A stretch of DNA of 64,000 nt. Origin: Anthopleura xanthogrammica. Taxonomy: Eukaryota; Cnidaria; Anthozoa; Actiniaria; Actiniidae. The position numbers and the translations under genes were made by a program. The stretch covers positions 25,949,617-26,013,616 of the forward strand of contig OZ025207.1 in NCBI GenBank assembly GCA_964019055.1. The letters run 5' to 3'. Of this stretch, positions 56,540-64,000 are shown one piece after another (the stretch's first letter is position 1; every line of letters begins with the position of its first letter). Under the pieces are notes generated by a model. That model was given only the letters and a program-made list of their open reading frames with translations, searched no databases and was not told the origin of the DNA.

Positions 56540-57285
56540 CCAACATTTTAAGGCACACATTGCAGGCAATGTTGCAGACACAATGTTGCAGATGTACAGT
56601 GTATAATTTAGTTTTCCTGAAACAATAATGTCAAAAGCTTGATTACCGGTAAAGTTATGATTTTTTTGTAGAGGGTTAATTGGTTTTCGCTTCTTTTTCT
56701 TCATAAAGTTGTTGATATGCTTGTGTTTAAATCATAAATATCTCGAAAACGACCCCGGAACACCCCATTTTTCTTTCCAGATTTGAAATCAGTATTAAAT
56801 TTGAGTTTAAAACATTGTGATTCAAAAACCACCAAACATACAAGTTTCAGGCTCCACATAGAACATGTTTTGCTGTTTGGTGTTCACGCTTAGATGCAAA
56901 TTACTGTATTTTCATAATTTCATATTTTAAGTTAATATAGTGGATTATCTCAAACCCCAGTTCCCAGAAGGGGCAGGGGTCACTCCCATATATAGCCTAC
57001 ATGTATGCAGGGATGTTCCGCTGGATAGGGTATAGTTTTTTGGGATTTTGGTCTTAGACAGGGTATACGATTTCCATGATATTGTCTTGAATAGGGTTAT
57101 CAGTATTGGATAGTTTAGTGGTATTAAGCATTTCCAATTCTTAGGCCCAGTTTAGATGTTGAATTTCACATAATTTTGCCGAATCTAATGCATATGAATT
57201 CAAACAATAGGTTTTGTTCATTTGCATTAGATTTGTCTAAACTGGACATTAGAAAGTGTATTCAATCTTAACTTTTTGTCAAAAC
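56540..57285. repeat. Intron 1 segment in opposite relative orientation to block A
   Basis: Matches 22439-23213 in direct orientation although both flanks match in reverse. Begins CCAACATTTTAAGG and ends TTTTTGTCAAAAC. Confidence 0.85.
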
Positions 57286-58744
57286 TGGTATTTTTGTCTG
57301 GCAAAATGTTTTTAGAACATAACTTCCAACTGTGCCTGCGTATTGAGGTTATAGAATTTCTCTTAGGTCTCAGATAGGGTTATAAGTTACAGTGTTGTGT
57401 CTTGAACAGGGTATGTTTTTTCAAGATTTTCTTGTCTTAGACATACTGTAGGGTCAGGGTCTTCAGATCTCAGCGGTTCATCTCTCGGGGTCCCAGATAT
57501 CTGAAACTCCCTGTTGTCTCAAACTTGAGGCCCTCTAGAATTTGAATCAATGCTAAATTATGTTATTAATAAAATATAATCTTATTTTCAGATCACCAAC
57601 TTCACCCTAAAAACAAGGAATGGGATGTCTTTTTATTGTCAGGGTTTGGTATGTTTAGATTTCTGTGTATTAATTCAATAGACCTCTCTACCTTAAGCTT
57701 AAACTTGTCCCATTTCAGGCCACATGTCATTCTCTCAACAACAAAACTTTGTGACCAAACTTCGGTCATTCCAAGCTCAACTGAGAAGTGTAGTATCTGA
57801 TTAATATTCATCCAACTTTTTGTAGATCGTGAGAGAGCTAGAGGCAGTGGATTATCAGATCCCAAGACCTTTGAAGCCCAAATCTGCTCAAAACTACAGC
57901 TGTACTTTAATGTGGTAATTAATAAAGTGTTATAATTGAAAAATCATTTTTACACCCTCTAGGGCATAAAAATGCACAAAGAAATTCTGCTCAATATACA
58001 TTATTTTTACAACATACTTTACATGTACTCACATTGTAATACCAATTAATCCAAGAATCAAACAGCTAGCAACCCCAGAGATGAGGGGTCACTAGTACAC
58101 CACTCGTGATTCCTATAATAAATTATGATATGTGGGATGAGTGCTATATATGAGACTTATTACGTATAAATTTTTCTAAACACTGGATATTTCTCATCTG
58201 GTGCAGGATGTTCGTATTCAGCCTTACAACGAAGCTTTGTGGATCCGTCTGGCATTCTTAGAAAATAAAACATCAAGAACTTCCATATTTAAGGATAATG
58301 TCTATCTAGTGCACTATCCCCTCTCTCCCTACATAATGATACAAAAGATGAAGGTAGACCACAAGCAGTACATCTTACAGGTGAGTAACAATAAATAAAT
58401 GAATAAGTAAGTACTATTAAGTAAATAGATTGGATTAACAATGGCTTCCACAGAGTGGCTCTTCTTCCACTGCATTCCAATTGGAATTTTGAAGTCGATT
58501 TTTGAAGAGAGAGGAAAACCAGAGAACCTTGAGAAAAACCCTCAACTTCAACTTTGAATGAAAAAAAAATTCATAATTGTAAGTGTTCTTTTGCATTGAC
58601 AGGCCGTAACCGATGTTCTTGGTGGTACAGAACTGAAGCAACAGAAATTATCAGGAAAAGATGTCTAGTCATTGGCAGATTTTTTACTCAAAAAAAAGAG
58701 CCAGGTTCATTTCACATTTCCAAATATTCTATAATGTAGAGAAT

Positions 58745-59690
58745 GATGATGGTTAAATGGGTGGAAATGGATGTATGGGATAGGTAGATGGATGTATGAT
58801 GGGATGGATGAAGATGGATAGGTGGGGAAGGTAAATGGGTGAAGATGGATGTATGGGATAGGTAGATGGATGTATGATGGGGGATAGGTGAAGATGGATA
58901 GATGGGAAAGATAAATGGGTGGAAATGGATGTATGGGATACGTAGATGGATGTATGATGGGGGATAGGTGAAGATGGATAGATGGGAAAGATAAATGGGT
59001 GGAAATGGATGTATGGGAAAGGTAGATGGATGTATGATGGGATGGGTGAAGATGGATAGGTGGGGAAGGTAAATGGGATAGGTAGATGGATGTATGGGAA
59101 AGGTAGATGGATGTTTGATGGGATGGGTGAAGATGGATAGGTGGGGAAGGTAAATGGGTGGAGATGGATGTATGGGATAGGTAGATGAATGTATGATGGG
59201 ATGGGTGAAGATGGATAGGTGGGGAAGGTAAATGGGTGGAGATGGATGTATGGGATAGGTAGATGGATGTATGATGGGATGGGTGAAGATGGATAGGTGG
59301 GGAAGGTAAATGGGTGGAGATGGATGTATGGGATAGGTAGATGGATGTTTGATCGGATGGGTGGAGATGGATAGGTGGGGAAGGTAAATGGGTGGAAATG
59401 GATGTATGGGATAGGTAGATGGATGTTTGATGGGATAGGTGAAGATGGATAGGTGGGGTAGGTAAATGGGTGGAGATGGATGTATTGGATAGGTAGATGG
59501 ATGTATGATGGGATGGGTGAAGATCGATAAGTGGGGAAGGTAAATGGGATAGGTAGATGGATGTATGATGGGATTGGTGAAGATGGATAGGTGGGGCCAG
59601 TAAATGGGTGGAAATGGATGGATGGGAAGATTGATGGTAGGAGATAGATGAGTGGATGGATGAAGTGGTTAAATGGATGGAGATGGATGG
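58745..59690. repeat. Minisatellite in CENPN pseudogene intron 5
   Basis: Complement of the block A 78-bp array with more variant units (GGGATAGGTAGATGGATG; GAAGATGGATAGGTGGGG). Open Ser/His/Pro-rich frames are artefacts. Confidence 0.9.
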
Positions 59691-59770
59691 GTGGGTGGAA
59701 AGAGGGAAAGTGGAAAAGGGAATAAACAGAGGGAGGAGAAGGGAAAGGGAGGGAAAAAAACCATAAACCA

Positions 59771-60025
59771 TCCTTGTTTTACAAGGGTAGCACTTAATAG
59801 CCAGTGGCTAACAAACCTGTGGCCCTCTTTCCATGATCAAATTGGAATTTAGAAATTGATTTTTGTGGAGGGAGGAAAACTAGAGAACCTTGAGAAAAGA
59901 ACCCTTGAAGCACATGAGAGAACAAACTAGAAACTCTACTCACATACAACACTGAGCCCGGCAGTATTCTCATTTGGGTCATCTTAGTGAGAGGCGAGTC
60001 TCACAGCTACGCCACCTGTGCTTCC
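59771..60025 (-). mobile_element. tRNA-derived SINE, GGGAAGCACAGG family
   Basis: Counterpart of 19554-19809; ends ACTTAATAGCCAGTGGC on the plus strand. Confidence 0.75.
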
Positions 60026-60177
60026 ATTATGATAATAATATTATAGTTGAAGTTCATTTGGGTTGTTATTTCTATTCAAAGGGATATTTCAGTGAATTCA
60101 GAATAAAGAAAATGGACACCAATCCTTTGTGTCAAGGAGACTCTGCAAGAAGAAAAAGGAGATATTCTGGTAACTAT

Positions 60178-60880
60178 TTTAAAGGGGAACTAGTATGAAA
60201 ATCACCCAAAATATAATTCGGCCGAAACTTTCTTGGAATAATCTTTCAGGGTCTAATAATCACTGGTCAAAGTTTTCTCTTGGTATTCCAATGGGAAGTA
60301 TTATACTATTGCGAATATTTAGTTAGTGACGTCATTTACTCAACAATAAACGCCGCTCGTCACCATAGATAAAATAACTTCTTGATTAATCTTATTTCTA
60401 TGAAATCCGAAGGTTGAATGAAAGACTTTACTGACATTTATTGTGATTACGATTGATTTTTATGTATCTTTTTTCAGTATTGAGTATGAGATGAGCGAAT
60501 ATTTTGATCACAAAATAAAGAGATGGTTGGTGGTTGTTGACTCGAAAGTTTATACTAATTCAACAACCACATACACTCTATTAAATTATACTTACCGGTA
60601 CTTAATTATTATATTTATTATATTTATTTCTATTCATAATTATGTAATTTTTTTTTTTTTTCATATTCTCTTCAATTGTAAAATGTGTATGAATTATTAT
60701 TAAACATAAGAGAAATGTATAGAGCAATATATGGTGTTGAGTAAATGATGTCACTGACTCCTTTAAAAATTTGCAAAAATATAACAGTTCCCATCGGAAT
60801 ATCAAGGAGATTATTCCAGGAAAGTTTCAACCGAATTAAATTTTGAGCAATTTTCGTACTAGTCCCCCTTTAAAGTGCCT
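60178..60880. mobile_element. Inverted-repeat element, 0.7 kb, in pseudogene intron 6
   Basis: Left end TTAAAGGGGAACTAGTATG and right end its near-complement (CATACTAG type: GTACTAGTCCCCCTTTAAA). In block A only about one arm remains (19340-19406), consistent with internal deletion there. Confidence 0.6.
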
Positions 60881-61016
60881 ACTGTATGACATCTGACAAT
60901 ATTCTCATTATAGATTCTACATCAGGTGAGCTGTTGACTGGCCAAAACTTTTTTGGGCCTGTCAACAGCTCACCTCATGATACGTTTAATCTATACTGAA
61001 AATATTGTCACATGAT
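60881..61016. repeat. Fold-back element (short form)
   Basis: Same arms as 18656-18715 and 19268-19322, here separated only by ACTTTTTTGG. Confidence 0.65.
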
Positions 61017-61024
61017 GTCTTATA

Positions 61025-61245
61025 CATGCATCAAGCATTCCGCACTACTGCTCTAAGCGCATGCTCAGGGGATTAAAAAGTGAGATCATAATATTTTGTA
61101 AAATATGCAATTTTTTGGTATATTTGACTCAAAACTCGCTTAAGAAAAATACAACTAAAATATAACATGTTTTACAAAATATTATCTCACTTTTTAATCC
61201 AATGAGCATGTGCTTAGAGCAGTAGCACGGAATGCTTGATGCATG
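61025..61245. mobile_element. MITE, CATGCATCAAGCATTCC family, present only in block B
   Basis: Ends CATGCATCAAGCATTCCG and complement, flanked by TATA (61021-61024, 61246-61249). Block A has an empty site with a single TATA at 18641-18644, so this is an insertion after duplication. A second copy is at 11499-12055. Confidence 0.88.
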
Positions 61246-61496
61246 TATAGGCACTTTAATTGGTCAAACTAATAATATATGGAATTCATTGATAATAATT
61301 AATGACAAAGTGGCAATGATGTTTTACAAAGGTGAAGAAGAAATTGTTGAGTCTGAAATAACAGAAGAGAATAAAGAAGAAATCATGAACAAAGAAAATT
61401 GGATGAAGAATGCGTTTGGTTCGTGTGATCAGCCTGTTTTGGAGAAAGTAAAATTCACTGTAAGTTAATTTATTCTGATTGATGTACTTTCAGTTG

Positions 61497-61497
<1 letters not shown>

Positions 61498-61536
<39 letters not shown>

Positions 61537-62072
61537 TGATAATAATAATAACAATCTTATGATAATAGAGTGCATTCAGTAAAAGCATAAAACATTAGTA
61601 ACACTATTTTGTACTATTTTATGCTAATTCTTTTGTTTTCTTTTGTTCAACTAGCACTATTTTGCACAATTTAGTAATTAGTGTTTCGCGCTTTTTCTGA
61701 ATGCACTCTAATAATAACAATGATAATAATGATAATAATAATAATAACAATGATAATAATGATAATAATAATAATAACAATGATAATAATAATGATAATA
61801 ATAATAACAATGATAATAATAATAATAATGATAATAATAATAACAATGATAATAATAATAATAATAATAATGATAATAATAATAATAATAACAATGATAA
61901 TAATAATGATAATAATAATAACAATGATAATAATAATGATAATAATAATAATAATAATAACAATGATAATAATAATGATAATAATAATAACAATGATAAT
62001 AATAATAATAATAATAATAACAATGATAATAATAACAATGATAATAATAATGATAATAATAATAATAACAAC
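61498..62072. repeat. ATT/ATC/AAC microsatellite interrupted by a small MITE
   Basis: Arrays at 61498-61547 and 61711-62072. The insert 61566-61710 has ends TAGAGTGCATTCAG and complement. The distal boundary ACAACTTTATTAGGCAGGG matches block A, where the array is pure TATCAT. Confidence 0.9.
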
Positions 62073-62599
62073 TTTATTAGGCAGGGTACACTGTTACCAG
62101 GCTGATAATTTTCAGGTGGCCCTCTTAACTATAAATATACAAATATATATAAAATTTTAAAATATTATAGAATGTGAGTTGATAACCCTAGACATTGTGA
62201 ATTAGCCTCATAGATAAGTCAGCTATTCATATGACTCATAATTTTATAAGTCAGGCAGATGTGCTTAGACTGATACCCTTAATTTTGTCTATCCAACTTT
62301 TTTCCTCCCAAGTACTAGGCGATGATATATGATCTAGTATATTCCATCTCATATATTCCATTCCATATACTCCTTGTCAATTCATTACAGAAATTGATAA
62401 GAACAGGCATTCTGGTGAGATTCTAGAGGAGAGGAGAGGTAGCCTGTGATAGACTAACATCCCATTCAGGGGGGGAGTGATACTTAGTTACTTCGTTACA
62501 GAAACCAGAGATAACAAAAAGGCATTCTGGCAAGATTCTATCTAGAGGAGTGGGGAGGTACAGTGTAGGCTGTGATAGACTAACATCCCATCCAGGGGG

Positions 62600-62960
62600 G
62601 AATACCTAGTTACTTCATTATAGAAACCAGACATAAAAACAGTCCTTATGACAAGATTCTAGAGTGGAGGGGAGGTAACCTGTGATAGACTAACATCCCA
62701 TCCGGGGGGGGGGATATCTAGTTACTTTGTTACAGAAACCAGAGATAAGAATAGTCCTTATGACAAGATTCTAGAGTGGAGGGGAGGTAACCTGTGATAG
62801 ACTAACATCCCATCCGGGGGGGGGGGGATATCTAGTTACTTTGTTACAGAAACCAGAGATAAGAATAGTCCTTTTGACAAGATTCTAGAGTGGAGGGGAG
62901 GTAACCTGTGATAAACTAACATCCCATCCAGAGGGCGGAGTGATACCTAGTTACATTATA
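62600..62960. repeat. Tandem repeat of about 110 bp, right palindrome arm
   Basis: About three copies of the unit that has five copies in the left arm, in reverse orientation. Confidence 0.88.
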
Positions 62961-62979
62961 GAAACCAGACATGAGAACA

Positions 62980-63216
62980 GGGAAGCACAGGTGGCGTAGC
63001 GGTTAGAGTGCTTGCCTCTCACCAAGGCAACCTGAGTTTGAGTCCTGTCGGGCTCGGTGTTGTATGTGAGTAGAGTCTCTAGTTGATTCTCTCCTGTGCT
63101 TCGAGGGTTTTCCTCCCTCCACAAAAATCAACTTCTAAATTCCAATTCGATCATGGAACGAGGCCCACAGGTCTGTTAGCCACTGGCTATTTAGTGCTAC
63201 CCTCGTAAAAACAAGG
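62980..63216 (+). mobile_element. tRNA-derived SINE, GGGAAGCACAGG family
   Basis: Mirror copy of 55134-55372; head GGGAAGCACAGGTGGCGTAG, box-B-like GAGTTTGAGTCC, tail CTCGTAAAAACAAGG. Confidence 0.8.
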
Positions 63217-63558
63217 AGTGTTTTTTTTTTCATTATCAATGGCAACATTACACTGTGGGAAGAAACATGCAAAAATGTTCCATTACCGTTGTGCCTTTGT
63301 CTGTAGATGGAGACTAGGTTTAAGGGAGCAAAGAAACAAGAAATCACCAAAAACCCCTTCAAGTGCACAGTCAAGTTTGAGGGCCCAAGTGTCGTCGAAG
63401 GAATCAAGAATCTTGGTAAAACAGGAGCAGCAGACGTACCTCTTCCATCATATCTGTCTAACTTACATTCACTATCAAGAAATCATTTTATTTTAAACGA
63501 CAGAAAAAACCAAGGGAAATGGACTCCTCATTACAAGTGTCACAACTCTAAATTTATT

Positions 63559-63781
63559 GTTGTGATAAAAAGGTAAATTTTACACCGTAAAAAATAAGAA
63601 AGATCACTTACTGACGTTTTGGACACTAGTCCTTCTCTTTTACTCCAACGAAGGACTAGCGTCCAAAACGTCAGTAAGTGATCTTTCTTATTTTTTACGG
63701 TGTAAAATTTAACTTTTTATCGCAACTGTTTCATTAGAAACACCGACGCATCCCACACTAGCTTACCGCTAGTTATCATCT
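63559..63781. mobile_element. Palindromic insertion, right-arm copy
   Basis: Flanked by CTCTAAATTTATT at 63546-63558 and 63782-63794. Mirror image of 54570-54791. Confidence 0.7.
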
Positions 63782-63897
63782 CTCTAAATTTATTGGCCTA
63801 ACACTGAAAAGAGCTCTGATGCAATACTTGTTGTATATAGTCCATACACCTCGTGCTTTTACACCTGATAAAACACTACATATCAACCAACGCATGG

Positions 63898-64000
63898 TAG
63901 TCTCTTTTGCAGCCGTTCTTAGTGTCGGTCTCAAAATCCCTCCCCACTAACGGCTGCTTACTACAGCCAGACATTCCATTCCAACGGCCGAAGCCCGCCA
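63898..64000. mobile_element. Mutator-like MITE, cut by window end
   Basis: Begins TAGTCTCTTTTGCAGCCGTT; the mirror image of 54148-54452. Confidence 0.75.

Larger units (their letters stand above)
56099..63576 (+). pseudogene. CENPN pseudogene (second, inverted copy)
   Basis: All eight exons are present with conserved splice sites: 56099-56294, 57592-57648, 57719-57789, 58207-58380, 58603-58704, 60082-60169, 61311-61459 and 63307-63576. Exon 1 is unchanged. Exon 5 carries an in-frame TAG at 58666-58668 where block A has CAG, truncating the protein about two fifths before its end. In exon 8 an A-run is one base shorter (63502-63508 region), replacing the last residues. Otherwise the copy is very similar to block A, so it is a recent duplicate. 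Transcription could still occur from its conserved 5' flank; a truncated product would lack the C-terminal region that binds CENP-L. Confidence 0.9.
53727..64000. repeat. CENPN block B: palindromic inverted duplication
   Basis: 53727-55974 copies block A 16149-17900 in direct orientation. 55975-64000 is the complement of block A from its 23780 end down to about 16570. The result is a palindrome: left arm ending at 55974, spacer with most of the CENPN pseudogene, right arm from about 62600 running off the window. Arm sequences differ at only a few sites. Confidence 0.88.

Noticed and set aside
61619..62160. Poly-Leu, poly-Ile/Met and poly-Asn frames
   Set aside because: Trinucleotide-like microsatellite in an intron of the CENPN pseudogene.

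Overview
The window is nuclear DNA from an animal, probably a cnidarian and perhaps an anthozoan such as a stony coral. The evidence is AT-rich intron-containing genes with GT-AG junctions, metazoan single-copy genes (ATMIN, RPP40, CENPN), tRNA-derived SINEs, LINE 3' ends, a BEL/Pao LTR element, many small inverted-repeat elements and very large microsatellites. The species assignment is inference. The gene identities rest on protein motifs and on intron phases that close exactly.

Layout. 1-161 is the probable last coding piece of a gene that starts outside the window. ATMIN (minus, 2770-5259, 3 exons) and RPP40 (plus, 5524-14202, 8 exons) lie head to head with 264 bp between their start codons, a compact bidirectional promoter with ETS- and YY1-type motifs. 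RPP40 introns carry many mobile elements, including a 1.04-kb pentanucleotide array. CENPN (minus, 17014-23653, 8 exons, predicted 360 aa) follows and looks intact. 24-30.4 kb is repeat-rich: LINE fragments, a CTAC/CTAG array of about 1 kb, a full-length tRNA-type SINE and two TAGG-type arrays. 30579-33851 is a two-exon gene for a single-pass membrane protein with a C-type-lectin-like domain, its intron holding a 1.3-kb inverted-repeat element flanked by TTAA. 35097-36386 is an orphan reading frame. 39745-46806 is a complete BEL/Pao LTR retrotransposon with nearly identical LTRs and a CCATT target duplication. It sits inside a hAT-like element, which itself sits inside an older inverted-repeat element. 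48.4-53.7 kb holds a 0.94-kb octanucleotide array, a LINE fragment and a 3.5-kb DNA transposon with about 350-bp inverted ends.

The most unusual structure is at 53727-64000. It is a second, inverted copy of the CENPN locus (56099-63576, plus), disabled by an in-frame TAG in exon 5 and a homopolymer frameshift near the C-terminus. An extra, oppositely oriented copy of the CENPN last exon and its flank lies to its left (53727-55974), so the pseudogene sits inside a large palindrome whose right arm runs off the window. The two CENPN copies differ by a 0.75-kb inversion in intron 1 and by several mobile-element presence/absence differences, which record the order of events.

How the genes relate. 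ATMIN (transcriptional regulator and LC8 partner), RPP40 (RNase P/MRP subunit) and CENPN (kinetochore) are housekeeping genes; nothing suggests a shared pathway. All three begin transcription or translation at an ATGGCGGAC sequence. The rest of the window is mobile or satellite DNA.
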